This document shows, piece by piece, positions 17,445 through 28,006 of a DNA stretch of 64,000 bases. The number at the start of each line of letters is the position of its first letter. Positions within the stretch are counted from its first letter, which is position 1. The DNA lies in assembly GCF_030324495.1 (NCBI RefSeq), contig NZ_JACAGN010000002.1:275902-339901 (forward strand), given 5' to 3'. This DNA comes from Myroides sp. 1354. GTDB lineage: Bacteria > Bacteroidota > Bacteroidia > Flavobacteriales > Flavobacteriaceae. The position numbers were made by a program, and so were the translations under genes. The notes beneath the pieces were generated by a model, which searched no databases, was not told the DNA's origin, and was given only the letters and a program-made list of their open reading frames with translations.

Positions 17445-17589
17445 TTTTTTTATACTAAATTAATCAACTTAAAACTTAAATATATGTTAATCAGTAACAA
17501 AAAGCTAAAATGGCGACCTATCTTCCATAAGCTTTTATTGATTGCATCAATTTGAGTTATTTACAACCAATTAGTATAAAACAATTTAA

Positions 17590-20325
17590 ATGAAAAGAAT
17601 TTTTTACACACTTGTACTGGCGAGTGCCATTGGTTTTACCAATTTCGCTGCCGCACAGCAAAGAAGCAAAGCTGCTTTTGTAACGCAAGTTGAAGACATT
17701 AAAGAATACAAATTGAGCAATGGGCTTCAGGTTTTATTACTTCCAGATGCTTCTCAAAACAACTTAGTCGTAAACATTGTCTACAAAGTAGGTTCTAAAC
17801 ACGAAGGGTACGGAGAAAAAGGGATGGCTCACTTATTAGAGCATATGCTTTTTAAAAGTACCAAAAACTTAGGAGACATCAAGAAGATGCTTTCGGACAA
17901 AGGAGGAGCTGCCAATGGTACCACATATTACGATAGAACGAATTATTACGAAGTATTCCCTTCTACTGATGAAAACTTAGCTTGGGCATTGGAGATGGAA
18001 GCTGATCGTATGATTAACGCAACTATCCTACAGGAAGACTTAGATAAAGAATTCTCTGTAGTACGCAATGAGTTTGAGATTGGAGAAAACGATCCAACAG
18101 GTGTATTAATGGAAAGAACCGCTAATACGGCCTACTTATGGCACAACTATGGGTTGAGTACAATTGGATCTAAAGAAGATATTGAGCGCGTAAAAACACC
18201 TCAACTGAGACGTTTTTACGAAAAATACTATCAACCAGATAATGCGGTCTTAGTTGTAGCAGGAAAGTTTGACGAGAAGAAAGCAATTGAATATATCGAA
18301 CAGCATTTTTCTGTTATTCCTAGACCAACACGTGTGTTGGATGAAATATTAACGGTAGAACCAGCTCAAGATGGTGAGAAATACATTGAAGTAAAACGCA
18401 ATGGAGATAGCAAACACATCCAAATGCTCTATCACACTGCTTCTTATGCAGATAAAGATTTTGCTGCCTTAGAAGCTTTAGAGCACATTTTAAACAACGA
18501 TCCTTCGGGTTATTTACACCAAGCTTTAGTTGAAACACAGAAAGTATCTTCTTTATGGGCCTATAGTCCAACCGTACGCGATGCTAGTTTTATGCTATTC
18601 AATTTTGATGTACCTAATGATAAGGATCAAATGAAAACCTTAGCGGACATTAAAGCTGAAGTAGCCAAAATTGGAGATATTGCTTATACACAAGCTGATT
18701 TAGACCGTGCAAAAACGAAACTTTTAAAGGATATCGAATCCCTGCAAAACAATACAATTGGAACGGCGATTAACTTAACGGAAATCATCGGTTCTGGTGA
18801 CTATCGCTTGGCTTTCTTACACCGTGACAATATTGAAAACTTAACCGTAGAAGATATCAAACGCGTGGCGAAAAAATACTTCAAAGACAACAACCGCACC
18901 GTTGGTTTATTTATCCCTACCAAAGAGGAAGTTCGCGTAAAACCGACCGAATTCTTGAATACAGATATCGAACATTTAGTAAAAGACTACAAAGGAAAAG
19001 AAACGTCTCACGACATCAGAGACTTTGCGCCAACAATTGCTAACTTAGAGCAAAACTATACCTCTGGTCAATTGAGCAATGGTTTAAAATACGGTATTAT
19101 TGATAAAGATTTAAAAGGAGAAAAAGTAAATATTTCAATCAACATTCCAATTGGAAACCAAAAAGATCTACACAATAAACAATACGTTGGATCCTTCACA
19201 GCATCGATGTTGACTTCTGGAACTAAAGCATTATCTAAACAAGACATTCAAGATAAATTAGACAACTTAAAATCTAGTATTTCCATTCGCTTTAATGAGC
19301 AAACCATTTCAATTTTTGTTAATTCGTACCGCAGCACCATTAAGGAAACAATGGATCTCTTGGATGATGTATTGAAAAATCCAAGCTTCCCGGAAAGTGA
19401 GTTGACGAAGATGAAACTAGAATACACAACCTATTTGGAAAGCAATCTAAATGACCCTCAACAACTTGCATTTACCAAAATAGCACAAGCAACATCAAAC
19501 GAAGCGAAAGGTAGTATCTTCTATGCTTCATCTATACAAGAAGACATTGATGGTGTAAAAGCTGTAACAACCAAAGAAATCAAAGATTTTTACGCTAAAT
19601 TCTTCGGTGCTAACAATGGAATTGCTACGGTTTTGGGGATGCAAAACCAAGCAGAGGCCAAAGAATTACTAGAACGTGTTTTAGGAAACTGGAATAGCAA
19701 CGCAAAATTTGAAAGAGCGTATCCTACTTTCTTTGGAACAAAACAAGGGAAAGAGATAGTACAAACACCAGACAAAGAAAATGCTGCGGCTGTAGGACAG
19801 TTAAACTTCCAAATGAATAAATCAAACCCAGATTATGCAGCCTTGACATTTGCTAATGAAGTAATGGGGGGTGGATTCATGACAGCTCGTATTCCACAAA
19901 GACTACGTGAAAAAGAAGGGATTAGCTATGGTGCTGGTACTTCCTTATCTGTACCTTCTAATGTAAATAACAACAACTCCAGCTGGATGATTTATGCCTT
20001 CTTAAATCCAACAAAACGAGGAGAAGTAGAAACGGCAATCAACGAAGAATTTGCTAAACTTGTTGCCAACGGAATAACAGAGGAAGAACTAAAAGCAAAC
20101 AAAATTAGCTGGAAAAGTTCAAGACAAACGAACTTAGGTAGTGACAATTTCTTAATGTCATTATCTAACTTATACTTAACGTATGATATTCCATTCAATG
20201 ATTTCGACAAGTTGAATACTGATATCGAAAAACTAACCGTAAAACAAGTGAATGCTGCAATTAAGAAGTACTTGCAACCATCAAAATTCACAACCATTTA
20301 CGTGGGTGATTTTTCCAAAAAATAA
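17590..20325 (+). CDS. M16-family zinc protease, secreted, two-unit
   Basis: This 911-residue protein has a signal peptide ending AAAQQ. The first M16 unit carries the inverted zinc motif HLLEH with a downstream Glu (residues ~92-96 and the EFEIGEN region). The second unit (from ~500) lacks the motif and is the usual structural half. The pitrilysin fold forms a clamshell that degrades peptides, here in the periplasm or outer-membrane side. Length and layout are normal for Bacteroidetes M16 proteins. It is monocistronic, with its own terminator. The upstream 190 bases are AT-rich and show no certain promoter. Confidence 0.88.
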   Translation: MKRIFYTLVLASAIGFTNFAAAQQRSKAAFVTQVEDIKEYKLSNGLQVLLLPDASQNNLVVNIVYKVGSKHEGYGEKGMAHLLEHMLFKSTKNLGDIKKMLSDKGGAANGTTYYDRTNYYEVFPSTDENLAWALEMEADRMINATILQEDLDKEFSVVRNEFEIGENDPTGVLMERTANTAYLWHNYGLSTIGSKEDIERVKTPQLRRFYEKYYQPDNAVLVVAGKFDEKKAIEYIEQHFSVIPRPTRVLDEILTVEPAQDGEKYIEVKRNGDSKHIQMLYHTASYADKDFAALEALEHILNNDPSGYLHQALVETQKVSSLWAYSPTVRDASFMLFNFDVPNDKDQMKTLADIKAEVAKIGDIAYTQADLDRAKTKLLKDIESLQNNTIGTAINLTEIIGSGDYRLAFLHRDNIENLTVEDIKRVAKKYFKDNNRTVGLFIPTKEEVRVKPTEFLNTDIEHLVKDYKGKETSHDIRDFAPTIANLEQNYTSGQLSNGLKYGIIDKDLKGEKVNISINIPIGNQKDLHNKQYVGSFTASMLTSGTKALSKQDIQDKLDNLKSSISIRFNEQTISIFVNSYRSTIKETMDLLDDVLKNPSFPESELTKMKLEYTTYLESNLNDPQQLAFTKIAQATSNEAKGSIFYASSIQEDIDGVKAVTTKEIKDFYAKFFGANNGIATVLGMQNQAEAKELLERVLGNWNSNAKFERAYPTFFGTKQGKEIVQTPDKENAAAVGQLNFQMNKSNPDYAALTFANEVMGGGFMTARIPQRLREKEGISYGAGTSLSVPSNVNNNNSSWMIYAFLNPTKRGEVETAINEEFAKLVANGITEEELKANKISWKSSRQTNLGSDNFLMSLSNLYLTYDIPFNDFDKLNTDIEKLTVKQVNAAIKKYLQPSKFTTIYVGDFSKK

Positions 20326-20337
20326 CAACCATAAAAA

Positions 20338-20360
20338 AACCTCTTGAGCTACAAGAGGTT
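20338..20360. terminator. Bidirectional terminator between convergent genes
   Basis: The stem AACCTCTTG/CAAGAGGTT with a 5-base loop has an A run on the left and a T run on the right. It serves the M16 gene on the plus strand and the lipoprotein gene on the minus strand. Confidence 0.85.
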
Positions 20361-20379
20361 TTTTATTTTCATGAATTGA

Positions 20380-21198
20380 TTAACAAGCAAAATCCACTGT
20401 AGTAGCACCCGCTAAGTAAACCTTGTGTTTGGCTCCTTTAGACAGATATATTTCTACACTCTTTTGTTCGTAATCTGCTGATGTATCAAAAATAAAATCC
20501 AATTGACCATCGTGATCTAAATCACCAACAAACAGTAATTTTACAAAGGTATCATTGAAATGAGGGATATCTAAAACCAATTGTTCCTCACTTCCATCTA
20601 CACTCAAATACAATTTATAATTCTCAAACAATTTAAAGGTCTTTTCCTGCTCTGAATCGTCTGTGTAAAGATAAGTGTCCATTTGTTTGCCTTCCGCTCT
20701 TAAAACGTATGTTTTTCCCTTAAAAACGTATTGTTGTGGTGCTTCCGGCCAAAGAGGTTGTTCTTTGATGTTTACTGTTTCTTTTTTCCCTTTTAGAATG
20801 TCCTTTGTTCCACTAAAGAAGAGTATTGGTCCCTCCTCTTCCGTTGAAATAGCTCCAATTACTTCAGATTCGGTACATTCGTTCATTTCTACTTGCAATT
20901 CGTACTTGGCCTTGCGCACTTGAAACTGTCCGTTTACTTCAAATAGAGCCAGCCAATTTGCATTGATTTTATTGACTTCTTCCCCATAAAAATCTCTATC
21001 ATAAAACATCGGTAAAAGTACATCCATACTAATTTTCTCTTCTCTAGGTAGAATTGATTTAGTAATTGTACTAGGCGATGTTGTATCTTCTAAAACGACG
21101 TCTTCTATTTGTTCTGGTTGTGCTAAAGGTTCTGGTTTAGCAGTATCTTTACACCCCCATAAAGCCACCATAAGGGCTAATACGATTCCTTTTTTCAT
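20380..21198 (-). CDS. Lipoprotein of unknown function with an Asp-rich calcium-type loop
   Basis: This 272-residue protein has lipobox LWGC at about residue 16 and a proline/glutamate-rich linker. Near residue 235 the stretch DLDHDGQLDFIFD resembles the calcium-binding loop of VCBS/FG-GAP repeat proteins, but only one copy is visible. The rest looks like beta structure. The family was not recognised and no function is assigned. It lies between the M16 protease and lepA, convergent with the former. A short gap holding the lepA terminator follows lepA upstream of it. Confidence 0.6.
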   Translation of the reverse strand: MKKGIVLALMVALWGCKDTAKPEPLAQPEQIEDVVLEDTTSPSTITKSILPREEKISMDVLLPMFYDRDFYGEEVNKINANWLALFEVNGQFQVRKAKYELQVEMNECTESEVIGAISTEEEGPILFFSGTKDILKGKKETVNIKEQPLWPEAPQQYVFKGKTYVLRAEGKQMDTYLYTDDSEQEKTFKLFENYKLYLSVDGSEEQLVLDIPHFNDTFVKLLFVGDLDHDGQLDFIFDTSADYEQKSVEIYLSKGAKHKVYLAGATTVDFAC

Positions 21199-21224
21199 TT
21201 TTCTTTATTTTTTGACAAAAAAAA

Positions 21225-21247
21225 GACTATCCCAAGTTGAGATAGTC
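21225..21247 (-). terminator. Terminator of lepA
   Basis: The stem GACTATC/GATAGTC is extended by an inner CAA/TTG pairing and followed on the minus strand by eight T. It lies 25 bases past the lepA stop. Confidence 0.8.
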
Positions 21248-21271
21248 CCTTTATATCACGAGTCATTCGTT

Positions 21272-23068
21272 TTAATCATTTAATTTTAATACAGCCATAA
21301 ACGCTTCTTGAGGAATCTCTACGTTTCCAACTTGACGCATGCGTTTCTTTCCTGCTTTTTGTTTTTCCAATAATTTACGTTTACGAGAAATATCCCCTCC
21401 GTAACATTTAGCGGTAACGTCCTTACGCAAAGCTTTTACTGTTTCACGAGCGATTACTTTAACTCCGATAGCTGCTTGGATTGGAATATCGAATTGTTGA
21501 CGTGGAATCAATTCTTTCAATTTCTCACACATTTTTTTCCCGATATGGTAAGCGTTATCTGCGTGCATTAAAGCTGATAATGCATCCACTACGTTTGCAT
21601 TCAACATCACGTCCACCTTCACTAAGTTTGATGTACGCATTCCAATTGGCGAATAATCAAACGAAGCATATCCTTTAGAAACCGTTTTTAATCGGTCGTA
21701 AAAATCGAATACAATCTCCGCCAAAGGCATATCGAACATCAACTCTACACGGTCTTCAGTTAAATATGTTTGATTGGTGATGATTCCGCGTTTTTCAATA
21801 CACAAACTCATTACAGGCCCTACGAAGTCCGCTTTTGTAATAATGGTTGCTTTGATATACGGTTCTTCTACGCGTTCTAATTTTGAAGGTTCAGGCAAGT
21901 CAGAAGGGTTATTCACCACAATCGCTTGATCTGGGTTTTTCTTCGTATAGGCTAAGTACGATACGTTGGGAACCGTTGTAATTACCGTCATATTGAACTC
22001 ACGCTCTAAGCGCTCTTGAATAATCTCCATGTGTAACATTCCCAAGAATCCACAACGGAAACCGAATCCTAAAGCAGCCGAACTCTCTGCAGCAAATACC
22101 AAAGAAGCATCGTTCAATTGCAATTTCTCCATCGAGTTACGCAATTCTTCATAATCCTCAGTATCTACAGGGTAAATCCCCGCGAATACCATGGGTTTAA
22201 CGTTTTCGAATCCTTCGATCATATTTTGCGTAGGTACTTTTGCATCTGTAATCGTATCTCCAACCTTTACTTCCTTTGCTTCTTTAATACCCGAAATTAA
22301 GTAGCCTACGTCTCCACTTGAGATGACTTGTTTGGGAACTTGATTCAATTTCAACGTACCAATTTCATCAGCAAAGTATTCTTTACCTGTAGCCATGAAC
22401 TTAATTTTCTGACCTTTTGAAATCTTTCCGTTAATTACACGGAAGATTACTTCAATCCCTCTAAATGGGTTGTACACCGAGTCAAAAATTAAGGCTTGCA
22501 AAGGTTCCTCTACATCGCCTTTTGGCGCAGGAACTCTTTCAATAATTGCGGCTAATATTTCTTCCACTCCTAATCCTGTTTTACCAGAAGCAGGAATAAT
22601 TTCTTCGTAATCACAACCTAATAGGTTTACAATATCGTCGCTTACTTCTTCAGGATTAGCACTTGGCAAATCAATTTTATTTAAAACAGGAATGATCGTT
22701 AAATCATTTTCTAGTGCTAAATAAAGGTTTGAAATCGTTTGTGCTTGGATACTTTGAGCAGCGTCGACAATTAACAACGCACCTTCACATGCAGCAATAG
22801 ATCTAGAAACTTCGTAAGAGAAATCTACGTGTCCTGGTGTGTCAATTAAGTTTAATATATATTTTTCGCCTTTGTATTCGTACTCCATTTGGATAGCATG
22901 AGATTTAATTGTAATCCCTCTTTCACGCTCCAAATCCATACTGTCCAAAAGCTGATTTTGTTGCTCACGTGCAGTTACCGTTTGTGTAGCATCTAACAAA
23001 CGATCTGCTAACGTACTCTTACCATGGTCAATGTGAGCAATAATACAAAAGTTTCTAATGTTCTTCAT
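21272..23068 (-). CDS. lepA: Elongation factor 4 (LepA), ribosomal back-translocase GTPase
   Basis: This 598-residue protein has G1 [10 protein letters not shown]3 DTPGH and G4 NKID, two translation-factor beta barrels, and the LepA-specific C-terminal domain ([20 protein letters not shown]). LepA binds stalled or assembling ribosomes and can move them back by one codon. The family start [19 protein letters not shown] places the ATG at 23068; a further in-frame ATG at 23083 adds only five residues and was not preferred. Monocistronic with a terminator. Confidence 0.96.
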   Translation of the reverse strand: MKNIRNFCIIAHIDHGKSTLADRLLDATQTVTAREQQNQLLDSMDLERERGITIKSHAIQMEYEYKGEKYILNLIDTPGHVDFSYEVSRSIAACEGALLIVDAAQSIQAQTISNLYLALENDLTIIPVLNKIDLPSANPEEVSDDIVNLLGCDYEEIIPASGKTGLGVEEILAAIIERVPAPKGDVEEPLQALIFDSVYNPFRGIEVIFRVINGKISKGQKIKFMATGKEYFADEIGTLKLNQVPKQVISSGDVGYLISGIKEAKEVKVGDTITDAKVPTQNMIEGFENVKPMVFAGIYPVDTEDYEELRNSMEKLQLNDASLVFAAESSAALGFGFRCGFLGMLHMEIIQERLEREFNMTVITTVPNVSYLAYTKKNPDQAIVVNNPSDLPEPSKLERVEEPYIKATIITKADFVGPVMSLCIEKRGIITNQTYLTEDRVELMFDMPLAEIVFDFYDRLKTVSKGYASFDYSPIGMRTSNLVKVDVMLNANVVDALSALMHADNAYHIGKKMCEKLKELIPRQQFDIPIQAAIGVKVIARETVKALRKDVTAKCYGGDISRKRKLLEKQKAGKKRMRQVGNVEIPQEAFMAVLKLND

Positions 23069-23083
23069 CTTGGTTATATCCAT

Positions 23084-23407
23084 TATTATAAGATCAATAA
23101 AGTAAAAAAGTCAGAAGAAATAGGACTTCTTATCCCCGTGATCTAAGTTGTAAGGCTTTCGTTTTATTTCAATTACAAACAATACACCTATATTTTGCAA
23201 ATATACTTTAAAGTTTCAATTTTTTGACGGGATATTCACTTTTAATCGCGAGAAATTGTCCCTTTTTTTTATAGTTGCCCCTCCCCATGGTATGGTCACT
23301 CTCTCCTTTTTCTAAAATTCTCCTTCATCCTCCAACAATAATCCCCTTGCTTCCTTCGTTTCCTATAAAGTTTTTCCGTAATTTAGAGTTCCAAAATTTA
23401 CGCTATC
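23084..23407. other. Divergent promoter region between lepA and the beta-propeller lipoprotein
   Basis: This 324-base gap has a minus-strand TATATTTG box at 23198-23205 that could serve lepA with a leader of about 120 bases. The right half is pyrimidine-rich on the plus strand (23280-23340). No RNA gene, repeat or ORF with coding character was seen. Confidence 0.5.
23198..23205 (-). promoter_or_regulatory. Candidate -7 box for lepA
   Basis: The minus strand reads TATATTTG, an exact TAnnTTTG. No standard -33 element at 19-base spacing was seen, so this is a weak call. Confidence 0.35.
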
Positions 23408-24289
23408 ATGAAAAAATATTTCCCTGCCCTAGTATTGGTTTTTACTTCTTTTGTCAGTTGCAGTCAAAAGAGCGATCTTATCCAAGATTACGCGACACTT
23501 CCTCCTTATTTAAAAGAAGTTTCAGGCATGTCTTTCGATGCTAATTCCCATTCTTTTTGGGTTTTACAAGACAGCGGTAATACGAATGAATTATATCAAA
23601 TAGACTCCTTAGGACAGGTGATGCACACCCTAAAAGTGAAAAACCAAAAAAACAATGATTGGGAAGAGTTAGCCTCAGATCCTGCAGGTAATTTGTACAT
23701 TGGCGATTTTGGTAACAACAAAAATACGCGTAAGAATTTACAAATTATTAAAATCAATAAAGATCAACTCCATGCGAAGGAAACAGAAGCAGACTATGTT
23801 ATCACGTTTGACTATCCTGAGCAACGTGAATTTCCACCTAAGGCAACGGAACTTTTCTATGATGCAGAAGCTTTCTTTTATTATGACGACCACTTTTACC
23901 TCTTCACGAAAAACAGAAGCAAAGCGTTTGACGGTACTTCTTTAGTCTATAAAATTCCCAATACTCCTGGACATCATCAGGCAGAATACGTTCAAACGTT
24001 CAGAGGCTGTAATGTATATAAACACTGTGCTATAACAGGAGCAGCGATTAGTCCGGATCAGAAGACCTTCGTTTTACTGTCACACACTAAACTTTGGGTG
24101 ATTGACAACTTCAATCCCAACGCAATTTTAGACGGTAAAATCGAGGTACATAAATTACATCACGATACACAAAAAGAAGCTGTCACCTTTGGAGATGACA
24201 GCACCATTTATATTTCAGATGAAGTAAAAAAGAAATCGGGAGGTAAAATTTATAAAGTAGACCTGAATCAATTAAAACCCAAATCCTAA
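23408..24289 (+). CDS. Lipoprotein with probable beta-propeller fold
   Basis: This 293-residue protein has signal peptide and lipobox FVSC near residue 18. The body shows repeated beta-type units (YLKEVSGMSFD..FWVLQDSGN, LASDPAGNLYIGDFGNN, AVTFGDDSTIYISDE) like SdiA-regulated or phytase-like propellers of Bacteroidetes. No catalytic residues can be assigned. Its last 18 bases overlap the 3' end of the convergent phosphoesterase gene (stop TAA at 24287-24289). A role at the outer membrane, perhaps binding a ligand or phosphate ester, is inference only. Confidence 0.65.
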   Translation: MKKYFPALVLVFTSFVSCSQKSDLIQDYATLPPYLKEVSGMSFDANSHSFWVLQDSGNTNELYQIDSLGQVMHTLKVKNQKNNDWEELASDPAGNLYIGDFGNNKNTRKNLQIIKINKDQLHAKETEADYVITFDYPEQREFPPKATELFYDAEAFFYYDDHFYLFTKNRSKAFDGTSLVYKIPNTPGHHQAEYVQTFRGCNVYKHCAITGAAISPDQKTFVLLSHTKLWVIDNFNPNAILDGKIEVHKLHHDTQKEAVTFGDDSTIYISDEVKKKSGGKIYKVDLNQLKPKS

Positions 24290-27200
24290 TCCGAAGACGA
24301 ATCGTCCTCCATCTTTACTGTAAAAATACGAACAATGCAAGGTTGCTTGTTCAATGGCATTCACCCATAATCCAGCTCCATAGGCATTATGCCACTTGGA
24401 AGAACTTTCTTGTGGTGTCCAAACACGTCCATAATCAAAACCTGCATATACCCCATAAGACATCGGAATAAATCCAGCGGTAAACTGTCCGGCATTAAAA
24501 CGCAAATCTGTGGTTTGTACGAAAGAGGTTTTACCTGTAAAACGCTCGGGTCTGAATCCTCTTAAATTGGTATTACCACCAATCGTCGCTCCGTGATAGA
24601 AATCGTAATTCGAATTCAATCGCGTTTGATAGGTAAAATTCGTTGCCAAGATCAAACGCTCACTGCGTTCTAAATAATGAGCGAAACTAACTTTAGCATC
24701 CAGAAAAGGAAAATTTTGTTTGTTATCTTCAAGATTCGTTCTCCATCCCATAGTAGCATGAAAAGCAAAACCTTTGGTTGGATTAGCCACATTGTTGTAT
24801 TGTTGGAAATCATAGGTTGCCTTTATTGTTCCGTATTGTTGGAAATCAAATACTTTTTGGTCTACTAAATCAGGACTACTCGTAATAAAGCGATTGGCTT
24901 TATCTTGTACCTTCATCGCTTGATACACTGCATTTACTTCAAACGAATTTCCATTTTTTCCTTCAAATTTATATCCAGGTGATACGGAATAACTCTCAAT
25001 TCTCACTCTTTTATATTCATCTCCCATCTCCTCATCAAAATAGTGCGTTTCGTTTCCAATTCCATAGTAATTCACTGCAAAATTCGGGCTTGTCGCTCTA
25101 GCATTCAACGTGAATCCCCAGTTGTTTGTTGCATTGGGAAAATGACCGGCATATTCTGCCTCTACTCCTTTGGTATTAAACGAATAAAATCCTTTAAGTG
25201 TATGTTTCGCCGCATAGGGATCCTGCACAAATTTCAAGCGCTTTGACGAATACAAAAAGCCCAGCTTTACTCCATCTTCAGGATTATATCCCACATTGGG
25301 CAACAACATATTCACCGTTAAGGGCAATTTCTCGTAATTGAAATTATTTAAGTCGTAGCGATTGGTAAAATAATGCTTCGTTTTTTTGCCGACTTCCGTC
25401 AATTCGTTTTGCTTATCTGCATAGTCGTAAACCACTACTTTTTTGTTGTTTTCAATTTGGAAAGTATCCTTGTTCTTTCCACCAATCAAACGCAGTTTAA
25501 TTTTGGCTTTATCACTTCCTTGCACGATGAATGTATCTTCATCATTCAATCCGTAAATCCAAATTTCTTTGGTTTCTTGAGGATTATAAGTCTTCTCAAA
25601 TACCGTTTCTTGCCCTGATTTTTTCTCTCTATTTTGAACCAAGTGAACCGATCCATCTTCCATTCGATTAACGAGGAATACATCCTTCTTATCTGTTCCT
25701 GACAACACGACGTACTTACGCAATTCACGGTAATATTTTGGCACAAAATCCGCTATTTTTTTCTTGCGTTCTTTCAAAACGTATTTGATGTGTTCTACAT
25801 CTTCTCCTTGCACTTCTTGAGGTAATTTTGCAAAGGCTTGTTCAATACTTTCATCATCTAAATCGCGCACAATAGACTCCGCTTGGGTAATCCAATCTGC
25901 TTCTGTTGTTGATTTCAATAAATATTGATCCAATGGAAATGCAGTGTGATTAATCCAACGTGGATTGGCAAAATCTTCGGTATAATTTTGCATATGGCGC
26001 AACATCGGCAACTTTTTAATTAAGGATAATAAAGCTCCGTCGATTTTGGCAAACGCTTGATCTCGATCTCGAGGCACTGGGCGATAAATGACTTGATCCC
26101 CTTCTTTAAATTCCGACCATCGCCACTGATCTCCATGTCGATCCCAATCACCAATGAGCATATCAAAAATACGCGCACGCAGATACATTTGTTGATCTAC
26201 AGCATATTTTTCATCCTTTCTCAAGTTGGCAATGACATCTGTTGTGCTGATGATTTTAGCTGCGTTTCCAAAACTCTCTTCTTCATGTCCTTCACTCGGA
26301 CGCTCTTCAATCATATACAACTCATCCCCATATTTAGCGTTAAAAGCGCCAAGCGCTTCTTGTTTAGGAATATAATATAATTCAGGATTGGTGTGATAAA
26401 TCCCTACCTTCTTCGATAAATCTCCAATAATAAAAGGCGTATAAGGGTGAGCAGTAGTGTAGAAGTCATAAATAAAACCTTCTGCCCAAGTATTGTCAAA
26501 AGATTCCATGACATAATTATCTCGAAATACTGCCGTTTGCAAAAAACGAGAAACGCTTTTTCGAACCCCACGCATCACATATTGGGTGCCATTTTTATCA
26601 GCCAGACGCAGCGATAGTGATTGGTTTCCTCCCCCTGATATTAGCGGTGTTAACCCTCCTTTTAACGAATCTAGATTTGCCACTGGTGCTAAGATCGGTT
26701 GACCATAAGTAGAGCGATAGTGATCTCCCCAAAGGAAGCGATAGAACCCACTTTTTTGGGTCCATTTTTCTGGGTAAACACTAGCCACAGTCGAATCGAC
26801 AGTTGGTATACCATAATCATCCGTTGACGTCATTTCCGGCTGAAAAATTTGCTGTCGCCAAGTGAGTTGATGCCCTCCATTTTGAAAGGTATAAAAATGA
26901 AGGAATGCGCTTTTGTCCGCCGTTATTTCTAGTGTAGCATACCCCAATTGTCCGGCAGAAAAACTCCCTTTTTCAATGGCTCTTGCTGGAGATAAGTTCC
27001 CCAATGCTCCACTGACAATTTGCTTCACTCCATCTTTCTCGTGATATTGTAAATTTCGCTCATGTCCTGACACCACGACTACATTCTCATACATTTGAGC
27101 CATTGTTTGAAGTCGCTTATTCAAGGCATTATACTTCTTGCTTTGCAGATCTTGGGTGTTGATTCCAGATACAGCACGCGTATAATTAATCAATGATCCT

Positions 27201-27979
27201 AAAAAAGGCAAAGGGATTTTCGCTTCCAAGGGATACAAATGATCGTGTAACGAAAAATACCCTCCGTGGTTTCCTGTACTATATACGGGATGATGTAGTG
27301 CTAAGACCACAATTTTATTTTGATTTTTATTAATTTCTCCTCTCAATTCATCAAAGAAATCCTCTCTAGTTTTGATGTCACAATCTTCATTCATATTGGG
27401 TTGTTGATCCCAATTCTCCAAATACCACTGACTATCCACAACAATTAAAACTGTTTCATCGTTAATTTTTAATCGTTCAAATCCACATACTTTACGCGGT
27501 AACAGCGCTTTTTTATCTTCTAGATTAGCCGTTAGGTACTTCGAAATATCTTTAATTCCCTCATACCCTTTTTTCCATTCCGATTCACCATTGATGAACA
27601 CCGTTTCCCCTTTAAACTGCTTCGCCCAATTTAGTGCCGTATTCAGTTGAAAATCCGATTCGCTTTTGAGTTGTTTTTTTTGTATATTATCTCCTAACAA
27701 AACCAAAGTCGACGTTTTGTCCGCTTGATTAAATACTTGAGTCAATTGCTCTAGATGTGCTTGTTCTTCTTGTGACTTCGCCTCCAACAAACCTCCAACG
27801 AAATAGTATGTATGCACAATTTTATCGTTACTTTGGCGTTTTATCTCTGCATTAGACGCGTCATATTCTCGTTGTTGAGGGCTCAACGTTGCACAAGAAT
27901 AAAAGAAGACCAAGAGAAGAAAATAAGCCATCGGCTTAATTTTAACGCGATTATCGGGGTTTTGACTAAATAATTTCAT
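24272..27979 (-). CDS. Phosphoesterase / kinase-like / outer-membrane barrel fusion lipoprotein
   Basis: This protein of about 1235 residues starts with a lipoprotein signal (FFYSC near residue 30). It then has a calcineurin-like phosphoesterase domain (GDN near residue 95, LALHHPVYSTGNHGG near residue 230, SGHERN near residue 305). A central region of roughly residues 440-800 holds YVMRGVRKS, IGDWDRHGDQWRW and VPRDRDQAF, reminiscent of the lysine, catalytic and metal-binding motifs of atypical kinases. The C-terminal 400 residues form a BamA/surface-antigen-type barrel ending in GFGF. Start: ATG at 27979, with an ATG at 27991 also possible. Its start faces the HD-Pycsar gene across only 27 bases. 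The function is unknown; the kinase idea is inference. Confidence 0.7.
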   Translation of the reverse strand: MKLFSQNPDNRVKIKPMAYFLLLVFFYSCATLSPQQREYDASNAEIKRQSNDKIVHTYYFVGGLLEAKSQEEQAHLEQLTQVFNQADKTSTLVLLGDNIQKKQLKSESDFQLNTALNWAKQFKGETVFINGESEWKKGYEGIKDISKYLTANLEDKKALLPRKVCGFERLKINDETVLIVVDSQWYLENWDQQPNMNEDCDIKTREDFFDELRGEINKNQNKIVVLALHHPVYSTGNHGGYFSLHDHLYPLEAKIPLPFLGSLINYTRAVSGINTQDLQSKKYNALNKRLQTMAQMYENVVVVSGHERNLQYHEKDGVKQIVSGALGNLSPARAIEKGSFSAGQLGYATLEITADKSAFLHFYTFQNGGHQLTWRQQIFQPEMTSTDDYGIPTVDSTVASVYPEKWTQKSGFYRFLWGDHYRSTYGQPILAPVANLDSLKGGLTPLISGGGNQSLSLRLADKNGTQYVMRGVRKSVSRFLQTAVFRDNYVMESFDNTWAEGFIYDFYTTAHPYTPFIIGDLSKKVGIYHTNPELYYIPKQEALGAFNAKYGDELYMIEERPSEGHEEESFGNAAKIISTTDVIANLRKDEKYAVDQQMYLRARIFDMLIGDWDRHGDQWRWSEFKEGDQVIYRPVPRDRDQAFAKIDGALLSLIKKLPMLRHMQNYTEDFANPRWINHTAFPLDQYLLKSTTEADWITQAESIVRDLDDESIEQAFAKLPQEVQGEDVEHIKYVLKERKKKIADFVPKYYRELRKYVVLSGTDKKDVFLVNRMEDGSVHLVQNREKKSGQETVFEKTYNPQETKEIWIYGLNDEDTFIVQGSDKAKIKLRLIGGKNKDTFQIENNKKVVVYDYADKQNELTEVGKKTKHYFTNRYDLNNFNYEKLPLTVNMLLPNVGYNPEDGVKLGFLYSSKRLKFVQDPYAAKHTLKGFYSFNTKGVEAEYAGHFPNATNNWGFTLNARATSPNFAVNYYGIGNETHYFDEEMGDEYKRVRIESYSVSPGYKFEGKNGNSFEVNAVYQAMKVQDKANRFITSSPDLVDQKVFDFQQYGTIKATYDFQQYNNVANPTKGFAFHATMGWRTNLEDNKQNFPFLDAKVSFAHYLERSERLILATNFTYQTRLNSNYDFYHGATIGGNTNLRGFRPERFTGKTSFVQTTDLRFNAGQFTAGFIPMSYGVYAGFDYGRVWTPQESSSKWHNAYGAGLWVNAIEQATLHCSYFYSKDGGRFVFGLGFGF

Positions 27980-28006
27980 ATTTTTAGACATCAAAAGAGG
28001 GTTGCT

